Positions 16,525-25,695 of a stretch of DNA of 64,000 bases are shown piece by piece. Location of the stretch: contig NZ_CAMTIA010000007.1 of NCBI RefSeq assembly GCF_947072475.1, forward strand, positions 26,612-90,611. The letters run 5' to 3'. The stretch comes from an uncultured Deefgea sp. (lineage in GTDB: Bacteria > Pseudomonadota > Gammaproteobacteria > Burkholderiales > Chitinibacteraceae). The notes beneath the pieces are model-generated. The model was not told where the DNA came from and did not search any database. It worked only from the letters and a program-made list of their open reading frames with translations. The position numbers and the translations under genes were made by a program. Position 1 is the stretch's first letter. Each line of letters begins with the position of its first letter.

Positions 16525-16695
16525 TCATTCGGCCGCAATTGGCTGAACGGGTTGCGACTCAGGCGTGACAAAGTCGCCAGCACCGCGATGGCCGTGAGCC
16601 AAACGATATCTCTGTTGATCGCTGACGCACTCGATCGATGCGCTGGGATTGATCAGCCCAACCCACGAGCGCGGCACAGCATCAAATCTGAACAT
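16525..16695 (-). CDS. Possible small protein (56 aa)
   Basis: ATG at 16695 opens a 56-residue frame beginning MFRFDAVPRSWVGLINPS and ending QPVQPIAAE, with protein-like composition. No clear ribosome-binding site is seen and no family is recognised. It lies upstream of, and on the same strand as, the 16471 hypothetical gene, with 53 bp between. It could be an upstream small gene of that transcript or chance. Confidence 0.3.
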   Translation of the reverse strand: MFRFDAVPRSWVGLINPSASIECVSDQQRYRLAHGHRGAGDFVTPESQPVQPIAAE

Positions 16696-16708
16696 CGGTA
16701 AAATCAAT

Positions 16709-16757
16709 AGGTATTACTGCAAAAACCATATAAAACAAAGCTTGCAAAGCAATACCC
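16709..16757. repeat. 49-bp palindromic element, copy F
   Basis: AGGTATTACTGCAA on the left and TTGCAAAGCAATACCC on the right; TGCAA pairs with TTGCA inside the outer GGTATT/AATACC stem. Length is 49 bp as in the other copies, though the inner pair differs in sequence. It lies between two minus-strand genes. Confidence 0.6.
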
Positions 16758-16784
16758 ACCTATCCGCTTTAAATCATGACTTGA

Positions 16785-17465
16785 TCATTCGCAGCCTTCT
16801 GGACGACAAAATCCAGCGCCATCTGCCGGCAAAGTTGCGGGTGCTTGCTGCTGTATCCACGCCACAAAAGCAGCGGGCTGACCTAAAAATGGACCTAAAT
16901 CAATGCCTGCCCCCTCCGCGAAACGCAAAGATGGAAAACCACGCAAACCGTGCTGCGCCATCTCTTGCTGGGTTTGGGCAAAATGCGCGGCAATCGTTGT
17001 GGCTTCATGCTGCATCGCTTGCTCAAACGCTGCTCGCGTGAAACCGAGTTCCGCCGCCAGATCAAGTAATACTGCGGGATCGGCAATTTGCCGCCCTTGC
17101 TGATAATGCGCTTGCTGGATTTTTTTTAGCATTTGCAAATCCGATCCTCCTAGCGCTGCAGCGGCAAAAATCGCCAAGGTCGGCGGTGTGGAATCAAACA
17201 CCGCCTGCGGATTACGCAGCAAACCGTCGAAATACGCTGGTGCAAATATTTGCCCGCTTAAAGCCGCGATGCGCTGATCATGCGGCATCACATAATCGCG
17301 CAATGCCGGCGTTACCGGCTGGCGGCGCTCGCCACTCATCATACCGCCAGCGTGGAGTACGATTTCAATGTCGGGGCATTGCTCAGCCAGCGCCTGCAGT
17401 AAGGGCGCAGCGGCGTAACACCAGCCACACAATGGATCAAAATAATAATCTAAATGCTTTACCAT
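16785..17465 (-). CDS. DsbA family oxidoreductase (CGWC type, cytoplasmic)
   Basis: 226 residues, a thioredoxin fold with helical insertion. The active site CGWC is in DPLCGWCYAAAP (about residues 10-21), right at the N terminus with no signal peptide, so it is probably cytoplasmic. FPSLRF carries the cis-proline loop. It looks like the COG3531/FrnE-like branch rather than periplasmic DsbA. Its start overlaps the end of the MBL-fold gene by 7 bp, so the two are translationally linked. The substrate is unknown. Confidence 0.85.
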   Translation of the reverse strand: MVKHLDYYFDPLCGWCYAAAPLLQALAEQCPDIEIVLHAGGMMSGERRQPVTPALRDYVMPHDQRIAALSGQIFAPAYFDGLLRNPQAVFDSTPPTLAIFAAAALGGSDLQMLKKIQQAHYQQGRQIADPAVLLDLAAELGFTRAAFEQAMQHEATTIAAHFAQTQQEMAQHGLRGFPSLRFAEGAGIDLGPFLGQPAAFVAWIQQQAPATLPADGAGFCRPEGCE

Positions 17466-18334
17466 TTCATTTCGCCTTGATTCACTTTGGCTCCGATTTC
17501 TAAGGACATATCGGTCTCGATTTGCGGGTAGGCATTTTGCATGCTGCGAATGAGCTCAGCACTATTTTTAGCCATGGCGGCATTTTTCTCAAATTGCTGC
17601 AAATATTGCTGAGTAAACGTAATCTGGCTGGCATCCAATGGCGTACCGGCACGCATATGCCCTGGAATCACCGTCACCGCTTGCAATGCGGCCATTTCAT
17701 CCAGTTGCGCTAACCACGCTTGGCGTTCGGCAATGGTTTGGGTGTCGGCAGTCCAAACATGAAGCCCACCCGTCACCGCGATATTACCGGCAATGGTTTT
17801 GATCGATGGAATCCACACATACGGGCGGTGCGCCAAAATGCCAGTATTGCCACGAATTTCGATGGTTTCCCCTTCTAACTTCAGGGTATTGCCCTGCAAA
17901 GCTTTGGGCAAAACTGGGTTTTTAGGTGCATTGGCACCCATTTTTGGCCCCCAAAATGCGACCTTTCCCGCCAATTTACTGTTGATTTTGGCCAGTACCG
18001 CTGGCGTCGCCACGACTTGGGCTTGCGGGAACATGTTTTTTAACACTTCAACGCCAAAATAATAATCCGGATCGGCTTGGCTAATCAAAATCGTGGTTAA
18101 TTGCTTGCCACTGTCGAGCACATTGGCCGCAATGCGCAAGGCATCGGCACGCGTAAAACCGCTGTCGATCAATACGGCTTCTTTTTCTCCGCTAATCAAC
18201 ACTGAATTCACATGAAAGCTGGCTGCATCAGCGTTGTAGACTTTAAGTTGCAAAGGCGCTTTGGCGCTATCTTGGGCTTGAGCGACGTTAAAGCTTAAAG
18301 CTAAAGTGCTGGCGAGTAGTGTGGTACGCAACAT
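17459..18334 (-). CDS. MBL-fold protein with altered metal site, exported
   Basis: 291 residues with a signal peptide (MLRTTLLASTLALSFNVAQA). The metallo-beta-lactamase fold is indicated by VLIDSGFTRADALRIA and the ending of the fold at VIPGHMRAG. The zinc motif HxHxDH is replaced by QADPDYY in ISQADPDYYFG, so most first-shell histidines are missing; only the late His of PGH is obvious. Catalysis may be lost or use another metal arrangement. First gene of a two-gene unit with the CGWC protein, and divergent from a LysR regulator 122 bp away that probably controls it. Confidence 0.82.
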   Translation of the reverse strand: MLRTTLLASTLALSFNVAQAQDSAKAPLQLKVYNADAASFHVNSVLISGEKEAVLIDSGFTRADALRIAANVLDSGKQLTTILISQADPDYYFGVEVLKNMFPQAQVVATPAVLAKINSKLAGKVAFWGPKMGANAPKNPVLPKALQGNTLKLEGETIEIRGNTGILAHRPYVWIPSIKTIAGNIAVTGGLHVWTADTQTIAERQAWLAQLDEMAALQAVTVIPGHMRAGTPLDASQITFTQQYLQQFEKNAAMAKNSAELIRSMQNAYPQIETDMSLEIGAKVNQGEMKW

Positions 18335-18456
18335 GGTGATTTCCTTGGGTGGTTTAATTGAACTGACGCCAGTGTAGTTGCGTTAAACAGCCAGATAAAT
18401 ACGCTATCATGGCCATGATTGTTGCAAAATTCGATCAAATAGATAGGAAGTCGACG

Positions 18457-19347
18457 ATGGATAGACTGAAAGCCATGCAAGTATTTAGCAGCGTCGCCAG
18501 CACCGGCAGTTTTAGCGCTACGGCCGATCAGCTCGATATGTCGCGAGCCATGGTGACGCGCTATATCGCCGAGCTGGAGCAATGGTTGGGCGCGCGGCTA
18601 CTGCAAAGAACCACCCGCAGCGTGACCCTAACCGATGCCGGAGAAAACTGCCTGCGGCGCAGCCAGCAAATGCTGGCGCTGATGCAAGATATTGAGGAAG
18701 AAAGCACCCAGCATGCTGGCGAGCTGCGCGGCCAATTGCGCTTAAGCTGCAGCATGTCGTTTGGCCATGCGCATTTGGCGGCGGCGATTAGCGATTTTTT
18801 AGCGCAGCATCCGGCGCTAAAAATTGATTTAAATGTCAATGATGTGGCGGTGAATCTAGTTGAATCCCGCATTGATTTGGCGATTCGAATCAGCCTTGAC
18901 CCTGATCCTTTATTGATTGCGCGCCCTTTGGCAGCTTGCGAATCGGTTTTAGTTGCCTCGCCGGGGTATCTAGCGCAATACGGCATTCCGAAAAGCCCAG
19001 AGGCGCTTACCCTGCATCATTGCTTAAGCTACGCCAATTTTGGCAAAAGCATTTGGCATTTTCATCGCGACGAAGTTCGCAGCGAAGTCGCCGTCAGCAG
19101 TCGCTTTAGCGCCAATGAAGCCACCGTTTTACTGCACGCGGCAATAGCGGGCAGCGGCATTGCCTTGCAACCGAGTTATTTGGTCAAACCGTGGCTTGCC
19201 AGTGGCGATTTACACCTCGTCTTGCCTGAATGGCAAGCGCCAACAATGACGATTTATGCGCTGTATCCATCACGGCGGCATTTGTCCCCCGCCGTTCGCG
19301 CCCTGCTCGACTTTTTGCTCGCCCGCTTTAGCACGCCGCCGTGGTAA
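18457..19347 (+). CDS. LysR family transcriptional regulator
   Basis: 296 residues from the ATG at 18457 (AGGAAG upstream, 6-nt spacing); the frame is open from 18409. The N-terminal winged helix-turn-helix is clear (MDRLKAMQVFSSVASTGSF, then ARLLQRTTRSVTLTDAG), followed by the effector-binding domain from about residue 90 (GQLRLSCSMSFG). It belongs to the LTTR group whose N terminus starts MDRL.AM. It is divergent from the MBL-fold/DsbA-like operon, the usual arrangement for a LysR regulator and its target. The inducer is unknown. Confidence 0.9.
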   Translation: MDRLKAMQVFSSVASTGSFSATADQLDMSRAMVTRYIAELEQWLGARLLQRTTRSVTLTDAGENCLRRSQQMLALMQDIEEESTQHAGELRGQLRLSCSMSFGHAHLAAAISDFLAQHPALKIDLNVNDVAVNLVESRIDLAIRISLDPDPLLIARPLAACESVLVASPGYLAQYGIPKSPEALTLHHCLSYANFGKSIWHFHRDEVRSEVAVSSRFSANEATVLLHAAIAGSGIALQPSYLVKPWLASGDLHLVLPEWQAPTMTIYALYPSRRHLSPAVRALLDFLLARFSTPPW

Positions 19348-19484
19348 GCACTCCCCATTTGTGTAAGCATCACGACCGCTAGTCCGCAGTGAACCCGCAC
19401 TCAGGCATAATAAGCATGCGCCAACAGATCGTACCCAGCGAGCTGGTAACGATTCTAGCGCTGAATTTGAATCTGAAAAAATCA

Positions 19485-19533
19485 GGGTATATGCCTGTAG
19501 CCTAATTTTTAAATAGGCTTCAGTAATATACCT
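19485..19533. repeat. 49-bp palindromic element, copy C
   Basis: One of the best-formed copies. Outer stem GGGTATAT/ATATACC; inner stem TGTAGCCTA/TAGGCTTCA around an A/T loop. TGTAG is at 12-16. It ends 18 bp before the GTG start of the next gene, so it lies in that gene's leader. Confidence 0.78.
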
Positions 19534-19551
19534 GCAAGAATTGGAATTATC

Positions 19552-19965
19552 GTGCTGACACCCAACATCAATACCGACATTCCCGCGTATGGCGTGGATG
19601 ATTTAACCGAGCAAAGCTGGCAATGGCTGCACGCCATTGGTCAATTGGCAGCGCAAGAGCTCGCCGCCATGCCCAAAGGCACTTTGGCGCTACTTGAAGC
19701 GCAAGATCGAGTGTATTGGGTGGCGCTAATCCACGATGAATATTACCTCGCCACCGCCACCATATTTGATGGCGAAATCAATATTCAACACGGTGCACTA
19801 TTGCGCGATTTATATGGTTTTAGTATTGAAGAACTCAATTTTATGCGTGAAGGTCTGACCGACTGGCTCACCGCACAAACCACAATGAAAATCGCCGAAC
19901 CACGGCAATTGCAGCGCTGGAGCGAGCTCCCAGTGCACAGCGCGTGCGACGATTTCCACAGTTAA
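19552..19965 (+). CDS. Hypothetical protein
   Basis: 137 residues starting at a GTG with a weak GGAA ribosome-binding site 6-7 nt upstream. I do not recognise a family. Acidic and soluble; it contains WQWLHAIGQLAAQELAAMP and ALIHDEYYLATATIFDGE, which suggest an alpha/beta domain. Its leader contains a 49-bp palindrome (copy C). It is convergent with the MazG-like gene, only 2 bp between stops. Coding character is good; the function is unknown. Confidence 0.65.
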   Translation: MLTPNINTDIPAYGVDDLTEQSWQWLHAIGQLAAQELAAMPKGTLALLEAQDRVYWVALIHDEYYLATATIFDGEINIQHGALLRDLYGFSIEELNFMREGLTDWLTAQTTMKIAEPRQLQRWSELPVHSACDDFHS

Positions 19966-19967
19966 AT

Positions 19968-20333
19968 TTACAAATCAGTCGATCGCACCGAACGCCCCTT
20001 CGCTAAAGCGACGGGGTATTTTTCGGCATTGAGCTGCAATTTGGCTTGCGCAGCAGCCACTAAGTCAATTTGCGTTACTTGGCAAAATTGCAGTAAATAC
20101 AACAAAATATCTGCCACTTCATGCTCACACGCTTGGCGCTGCGCGGCACTTAAGGGCGTGGTGGTGCTTGATGCTTCCCATTGAAAAATCTCCAGTAATT
20201 CAGCGGCTTCGACCGATAGCGCCATGGTTAAATTCTTAGGACTATGAAACTGTCGCCAATCGCGCGCTAGCGCAAATTGATTCACTTGTTCCGCCAGCTG
20301 TTGTAATGAATCACCCTGCTTGATCTGCTCCAT
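19968..20333 (-). CDS. MazG-like nucleotide pyrophosphohydrolase
   Basis: 121 residues of the all-alpha NTP-PPase superfamily (dCTPase/RS21-C6 branch). Metal-binding EAAELLEIFQW (ExxE) and EHEVADILLYLL (ExxD) are intact, and the segment RDWRQFHSPKNLTMAL is typical of the dCTP pyrophosphatase-like group. It probably hydrolyses non-canonical or excess dNTPs to monophosphates, a house-cleaning role. Convergent with the hypothetical gene at its 3' side. Confidence 0.87.
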   Translation of the reverse strand: MEQIKQGDSLQQLAEQVNQFALARDWRQFHSPKNLTMALSVEAAELLEIFQWEASSTTTPLSAAQRQACEHEVADILLYLLQFCQVTQIDLVAAAQAKLQLNAEKYPVALAKGRSVRSTDL

Positions 20334-20432
20334 TTATGCTCCAATTGTGCCAGCCGCACGCTTTCAACCCAAAAAAAATCAATATCATCAATAACTTATA
20401 AAAACGCACAGCAGTCCATTCATACGTATTGT

Positions 20433-20461
20433 CTTGACATTCAATAGAATTCTTCAAAAAT
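20433..20461 (+). promoter_or_regulatory. Possible sigma-70 promoter for the chemoreceptor gene
   Basis: A perfect TTGACA -35 hexamer followed after 17 bp by AAAATA, a poor -10. It lies about 70 bp before the chemoreceptor start. Confidence 0.3.
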
Positions 20462-20528
20462 AACCACATTGGTTTCACTTGTAATACCACCTCATCGCTG
20501 CAGTGATTCACCGTCGTGGAGCAAATAA

Positions 20529-22928
20529 ATGCAAATCTCAATCCAACAACGTTTAATCTATACCGTGTTATTTTTATCTTTATTGCTCACCGCTTTGGGC
20601 AGCATTGGTTTGTATAACCTGCAACAAGTCAATCAATCGCTTAAAACTGTATATGAGGACCGGGTAGTACCACTCAAACAACTCAAAATCATTGCCGACG
20701 CTTATGCAGTCAATATCATCGATGCCGCCAATAAAGCGCAAGTTGGGCTAGTCAACGCTGAAACTACCGCCCAACAAGTCGCGGCAGCGCAACAAATGAT
20801 TGATCAACAATGGCAGGCCTATAAGGCGACCAGCCTCACCGCTGACGAGTCGCGTTTAGCGCAAACGGCCGAACAGCGCTTTGCTGTAGCCAATCAAAAA
20901 ATTATGCTGTTAAAGCAATTTTTGGCCAATCAACAAGGCCCGATCCCAGGCCAACTGACGGAGCTGATCGGCATTTTATATCCAGCGATTGATCCGGTTG
21001 GCGAAATTATTGGCGAAATCATGAATCTACAGCTTGACGTTGCCAAGGCCGAATACTTGCAAGCGCAAACCAGTTACCAGCAGGTAAAAACACTCACGAT
21101 AGGGTTAATTTTATTTGGCCTATGCTTGGCCGCTGTATCGTGCTTTTTACTGATTCGAGCGATTTCAATCCCGCTTTCTCGGGCGGTAGGGATTGCCGAA
21201 AATATCGCTCAAGGTCAGCTGGATAATACCATTGTGATTCATTCACAAGACGAAACCGGGCGCTTGCTGCAATCAATGCAAAATATGCAGTTAACCATCC
21301 AAGGTTTTGTCCTGTCACAATCCGAAATGGCCAAACAACACCGCGCCGGCTGGACTAGCCACCGTATGGATCCGGCGGCATTTCCCGGCACATTTGGCGA
21401 AATGGCCGAAGAAACCAATCAACTGGTGCATTCACATATTCTGGTCACCGAGCAAACCGTACAAGTGATTGCGCAATATGCCCAAGGTAATTTTGAAGCT
21501 GCGATGCCACGATTAAATGGCGATCAAGCGCAAATTAGCCAAGCGATCGATCAAGTCAAGCAAGCTTTACTCAATATCAGCAATGAAATAAAAACCTTGG
21601 TCGAAGCTGGCGCGGCAGGTGATTTTGCCGTGCGTGGCGACGCCCAGCGCTATCAATTTAAATTTAAAGCCATGATTGAAGACCTCAATCGCCTAATGAA
21701 TACCTGCGATATTGGTTTTAACGATATTTTGCGCGTCGCCAATGCGCTGTCGGTTGGCGATTTAAGCCAAACGATTCAAAAAGAATATCCGGGCTTATTT
21801 GGCAAAGCCAAAGACGGCGTGAATCACACGGTGTTTGCGCTGAGTCATATCGTTGCCGAGATTGAAAGCATGGTGACTGCGGCGGCCGAGCAAGGCAATT
21901 TTAGTTTACGGCTCGATATAAAAGATAAAACCGGCTTTAGCGCCCGCATCGCCCACTTGCTCAATCGCCTGTCTGAGGTCACCGAGATGGGTTTGCGCGA
22001 TGTGATGCACGTTGCCAGTGCCTTGGCGCAAGGTGATCTAAGCCAAACGATTCGTAAAGACTACCCAGGCTTACTCGGCGAAACCAAAGAAGGCATAAAT
22101 GCCACCGTGTATAAATTGCAGCAATTGGTCGGAGAAATTCAACAAGCGGGCAGCACGATTCATGTTGCCGCCACAGAAATCGCGCAAGGCAATCAAGATT
22201 TATCCCGCCGTACCGAAGCACAGGCCGCCAGCTTAGAACAAACCGCCTCTAGCAGTGAAGAGCTTGCCAGCACGGTAAAACAAAATGCCGACAATGCGAT
22301 TACTGCAAGGCAATTGGCCCAAAATGCGGAACTCATTGCCAAAAAAGGCAGCGGCTTAGTGCAATCGGTCGTCAGTAGCATGGCGTCGATCAATACCTCG
22401 TCCGGCAAAATCGTCGACATTATTAGCGTGATTGATGGCATTGCGTTTCAAACCAATATTTTGGCACTCAACGCCGCGGTAGAAGCGGCTCGAGCTGGCG
22501 AACAAGGGCGCGGTTTTGCCGTAGTGGCCACCGAAGTGCGTCATCTGGCACAGCGCTCGGCGATTGCCGCCAAAGAAATCAAAGCGCTGATTAACGACAG
22601 TGTCGACGAAGTCGGCCGTGGTAGCCAAATCGTCAGCTCAGCCGGCAGCACCATGGCCGAAATCGAGCAAAGTATTCAACGCGTAACGCACCTGATGCAT
22701 GACATTGCCGCCGCATCCAAAGAGCAAAGCGACGGCATCGGCCAAGTTAATCAAGCGGTCGGCCACATGGACGAAGTCACGCAGCAAAATGCAGCTCTGG
22801 TCGAACAAGCCGCAGCAGCGGCCACTTCATTACAAGAGCAAGCCGATCAATTGGCGCAACTGGTCGGCGTTTTTAAACTTAATCATTCGACCCCGCGCCC
22901 TGTGCTATCAGCACCTAAGGTCTATTGA
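20529..22928 (+). CDS. Methyl-accepting chemotaxis protein with tandem HAMP-like units
   Basis: 799 residues. TM1 about 9-30, a periplasmic four-helix-type sensor about 31-186, TM2 about 187-212, then HAMP about 213-265. Between HAMP and the signalling domain there are repeated HAMP-like units: [14 protein letters not shown] (about 401-414) and [14 protein letters not shown] (about 493-506) are near copies 92 residues apart, each followed by PGL.G. The signalling tip [20 protein letters not shown] (about 638-657) is canonical. GGAG lies 7 nt before the ATG. No C-terminal CheR-binding pentapeptide is seen. No che genes are nearby, so it is an orphan receptor. Confidence 0.93.
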   Translation: MQISIQQRLIYTVLFLSLLLTALGSIGLYNLQQVNQSLKTVYEDRVVPLKQLKIIADAYAVNIIDAANKAQVGLVNAETTAQQVAAAQQMIDQQWQAYKATSLTADESRLAQTAEQRFAVANQKIMLLKQFLANQQGPIPGQLTELIGILYPAIDPVGEIIGEIMNLQLDVAKAEYLQAQTSYQQVKTLTIGLILFGLCLAAVSCFLLIRAISIPLSRAVGIAENIAQGQLDNTIVIHSQDETGRLLQSMQNMQLTIQGFVLSQSEMAKQHRAGWTSHRMDPAAFPGTFGEMAEETNQLVHSHILVTEQTVQVIAQYAQGNFEAAMPRLNGDQAQISQAIDQVKQALLNISNEIKTLVEAGAAGDFAVRGDAQRYQFKFKAMIEDLNRLMNTCDIGFNDILRVANALSVGDLSQTIQKEYPGLFGKAKDGVNHTVFALSHIVAEIESMVTAAAEQGNFSLRLDIKDKTGFSARIAHLLNRLSEVTEMGLRDVMHVASALAQGDLSQTIRKDYPGLLGETKEGINATVYKLQQLVGEIQQAGSTIHVAATEIAQGNQDLSRRTEAQAASLEQTASSSEELASTVKQNADNAITARQLAQNAELIAKKGSGLVQSVVSSMASINTSSGKIVDIISVIDGIAFQTNILALNAAVEAARAGEQGRGFAVVATEVRHLAQRSAIAAKEIKALINDSVDEVGRGSQIVSSAGSTMAEIEQSIQRVTHLMHDIAAASKEQSDGIGQVNQAVGHMDEVTQQNAALVEQAAAAATSLQEQADQLAQLVGVFKLNHSTPRPVLSAPKVY

Positions 22929-23010
22929 TGCTTGGTCTTCCTCTTTGGCATATTGCGCGCGGTAAATCCAAGCGTCGTCACTGCGAGCAATACAAATTGC
23001 GCGCATAAAA

Positions 23011-23034
23011 AAGCCGATGCATCGCACCGGCCTT
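23011..23034 (-). terminator. Terminator candidate downstream of the DUF1269 gene
   Basis: Hairpin with GCCGATGC/GCACCGGC arms (one imperfect pair), followed on the minus strand by a run of T (plus-strand A tract 23007-23012). Confidence 0.45.
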
Positions 23035-23053
23035 GGGCTAATCGGTGCGCCAA

Positions 23054-23557
23054 TTAGGCGCTTTGATCAACCTTAGCGGCGCTGAGTGCCGCTTGAAGCT
23101 TGCTTTCATCTTCATGCGATAAGGATGTTTGCAGCAAAGTCCCGCCGGTGCCACGCAGTTGCTCAAGGACTTTATCTGGCGTCATGCTACGCACCAAAAC
23201 AAATAGCGTTGAGCTTTCTGGCTGCATATTGCCCGCCAGATCTTTCATAAACTGATCGTTAATCCCCAAATCAGTCAACGCGCCCGACAAAGCGCCGGTT
23301 GAGGCACCAATTGCCATGCCGACGACCGGCATTAAAAAAATCATCCCAATCAAAGCGCCCCAAAAACCACCGCTGACTGCGCCGGTGGCGGTCAGATTCA
23401 GCGCTTGATGCAATTTAACTTTGCCAGCAGCGTCTTTAGTGGCTACGACTGCGTCTTCTAAATCAATCAGATATTCAGTTTGTAATTTACGCAAAGCCAA
23501 ACGAACTTCTTCGGCTTTATACATATTGTCATAACCCACGACCACTAATGAACTCAT
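23054..23557 (-). CDS. DUF1269 family membrane protein
   Basis: About 167 residues from the ATG at 23557, which has AAAGGA at good spacing; the frame runs on to 23596. The N-terminal soluble part MSSLVVVGYDNMYKAEEV and KLHQALNLTATGAVSGGFWG are typical of DUF1269. A glycine-rich hydrophobic segment (about 75-105, GALIGMIFLMPVVGMAIGAS) probably forms a membrane hairpin. The molecular role is unknown. Monocistronic between a chemoreceptor and a PepSY protein. Confidence 0.84.
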   Translation of the reverse strand: MSSLVVVGYDNMYKAEEVRLALRKLQTEYLIDLEDAVVATKDAAGKVKLHQALNLTATGAVSGGFWGALIGMIFLMPVVGMAIGASTGALSGALTDLGINDQFMKDLAGNMQPESSTLFVLVRSMTPDKVLEQLRGTGGTLLQTSLSHEDESKLQAALSAAKVDQSA

Positions 23558-23692
23558 CTCAATTCCTTTCAAAAAATTAAAATTAAATTTCAACAAAACA
23601 AAGAAATAACACTATTGATTATTGCACAGTCCTTTCAATCAATTAAGACAAAGCCAAGCGCAAACCAATGAAATAGCTTTGTTTGGTATTTT

Positions 23693-25030
23693 TTACGCTC
23701 GGCGCAGCAGCAAAAAATCCAGTGCAAACACCAGTAACACACTGATCAAGACCATTGGCAATAACAAGGCCAAGGCCAGCAAAATCAAACTGCCAGTTTT
23801 CCAGTGTAGTAGGCTCTGCGCGGTTTTGGGCGCAGCAAATTGGCCAACAGGGCGACGTTTTAACCACATCACCACGCCACTGATTGAGATCAGGATGAGC
23901 AACAAGCAGGCCGACAGCATTAGTAATTGGTTCGGCAGACCAAAATACTTACCTTCATGAATCGCAATCCCATATTCAACCGCCTTGGGCACCCAGCCAT
24001 AGTCAGCAAATCGAATGTCGGCCAACACTTGGCCGCTGTATTGATCTAAATGCAGCGTTCTTTGCTGCGCCGGATCGTCCACCGCTAAAGACAGCGTATA
24101 AACGCCCTTGGCATCTTTGGGCGGGCTGATCGATAAACCTACTGGCATGTTTAGCTTACGGGCAATGCCTTGGATTTGCGTTAAGGTCAAAGCCGTCGTC
24201 GCCAATGGCTGCGACTGATGCGCCGCGTGCTCACTATGTGGCAATGGTGCGGCCTCTACCGCCCAAGGGACGGCCTTATCCACCGTTGAATTTAAACTGC
24301 GAGTGAGCGGCGTCGATTCTGGCAATTGACTCCACAAGGCACTGGGGTAGCGCTGCCAAACTTCGGCAAATTTTTCACCCCAAATCCCGGTCCACGGTAA
24401 ACCGGTAAGCAGTAAAAACAGCAGTACGCCCGAGCACCAAAATCCGCCGACCGCATGCAAGTCTCGCCAAAAAACTCGCTTGCCGGCGCCAAGCCGAGGC
24501 AAAAAAGTCCCCCACACCCCCGCCTTGCTGGGCCACCACAAATACAATCCCGACAGCACCAGCAAAATACCCCAGCTGGCCGCCAACTCAATCAGCGCAT
24601 CGCCCCACGGCCCGATCAATAATTCACCATGCAAACGCAGCGCAATGCCTTGTAAAGTCCAAGCAAAATCTTGTTCGCCTAAAATTTGATTGCGATAAGG
24701 GTCAATAAATACCAAGCGCTCAGCGCCATCGGCCAATTGAATTTTAAATTGCGCGCTACGATCGATTTGTTCGGCCGGCGTATATTTCGTCACCTGCATC
24801 GCCGGATAATTTTGCGTGAGCGTCGCCACCATGGCATCGGCCGTCACCGGCTGGTGGCCTGGCGTAACTTGCATTAACTGCGGATATAACAATGGATCGA
24901 GCTGCGGTTTAAACAGATAAATTGCGCCAGTCACCGCCAGCAGCATGAGTACCGGCATCACCAATAAACCGGCGTAAAAATGCCAGCGCCAAACTACGGC
25001 ATAAAAGTTTGCGGGTTTTGTTTTTGACAT
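23693..25030 (-). CDS. PepSY-associated transmembrane protein (PiuB-like)
   Basis: 445 residues, an inner-membrane protein with about four membrane helices: near the N terminus (GLLVMPVLMLLAVTGAIYLF), about 150, about 200, and near 355-375, plus a further hydrophobic C terminus. The N-terminal WRWHFYAGLLVMP and the WPSKAG and HAVGGFW segments are typical of the PepSY-TM (PF03929) family, whose members often sit in iron or siderophore regions and may act as membrane reductases. It lies downstream of a DUF2946 gene on the same strand, a combination that suggests metal handling. No TonB receptor is adjacent. Confidence 0.85.
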   Translation of the reverse strand: MSKTKPANFYAVVWRWHFYAGLLVMPVLMLLAVTGAIYLFKPQLDPLLYPQLMQVTPGHQPVTADAMVATLTQNYPAMQVTKYTPAEQIDRSAQFKIQLADGAERLVFIDPYRNQILGEQDFAWTLQGIALRLHGELLIGPWGDALIELAASWGILLVLSGLYLWWPSKAGVWGTFLPRLGAGKRVFWRDLHAVGGFWCSGVLLFLLLTGLPWTGIWGEKFAEVWQRYPSALWSQLPESTPLTRSLNSTVDKAVPWAVEAAPLPHSEHAAHQSQPLATTALTLTQIQGIARKLNMPVGLSISPPKDAKGVYTLSLAVDDPAQQRTLHLDQYSGQVLADIRFADYGWVPKAVEYGIAIHEGKYFGLPNQLLMLSACLLLILISISGVVMWLKRRPVGQFAAPKTAQSLLHWKTGSLILLALALLLPMVLISVLLVFALDFLLLRRA

Positions 25031-25126
25031 ACCAAGTCTCCCGCCACTAGCGTTGAAGTTGGATTTTCTGCGAGCAGAGCCAAATCAACCGCGCTAGCGG
25101 CCTAAATTTAAAATCAATGTGTGTTT

Positions 25127-25501
25127 TTAAATCGAGAGAACAGACGGCGGGGCGTGACTTGGCGGGCGTAAAAAATCAACTAAAACAACATGCCAAACCG
25201 CTAAAACACGCGGCAGATCACCGGCAAAAAAAGTAAGCAATGGCAGTAAAATCGCCACCGTCGGGGGGCACGCGGCATTGGCGCTAGCGGCCAATAAGCA
25301 AATTTTACAAATACTGTTCGTTGGCGCAGCAGGCGTAGAATCAACGGGTACATCGCTCGATTTAACTACGCTACTACACAATGCTGGGCGTGCGAAATCC
25401 GGCATCGGCGGGCGATGCACCATACTCAGCAGCAGCATCGCCAGCACAGCAAACAGCGCCAACGACAAACCGCTTAATCGAAATTTACGTGAAGCCAGCA
25501 T
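25127..25501 (-). CDS. DUF2946-like membrane protein
   Basis: About 124 residues from the ATG at 25501. It has an N-terminal membrane helix (LSLALFAVLAMLLLSMV), then a Pro/Ser-rich part with the cysteine pair ICKICLLA, and a second hydrophobic stretch (TVAILLPLLTFFAG). This looks like the DUF2946 family, small proteins often found beside copper or TonB-dependent receptor genes. Same strand as, and 96 bp upstream of, the PepSY gene, so probably co-transcribed. Family assignment moderate; function unknown. Confidence 0.6.
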   Translation of the reverse strand: MLASRKFRLSGLSLALFAVLAMLLLSMVHRPPMPDFARPALCSSVVKSSDVPVDSTPAAPTNSICKICLLAASANAACPPTVAILLPLLTFFAGDLPRVLAVWHVVLVDFLRPPSHAPPSVLSI

Positions 25502-25588
25502 TGAGAACTTGAAAATAAAAGGCCGGCGGATTCTACGAAGCGCAACAAACCGGCACAAGCGCTATTTTCAATTGTCATAAAAAACAAT

Positions 25589-25637
25589 GGGTATATTGAT
25601 GCACCCTTTAATGAAAAAGAGCCACAGCAATATACCC
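25589..25637. repeat. 49-bp palindromic element, copy D
   Basis: Perfect 10-bp outer stem GGGTATATTG/CAATATACCC, with a weaker inner pair (TGCAC at 12-16, CCACA at 34-38). Exactly 49 bp. It lies in the gap between rlmF and the DUF2946 gene, both on the minus strand, 58 bp beyond the rlmF stop. Confidence 0.78.
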
Positions 25638-25695
25638 ATAGATAACAATAAACAACACCCAAGCCAAACGCTTGGCTTAGCTCGCCTAAATAGAA

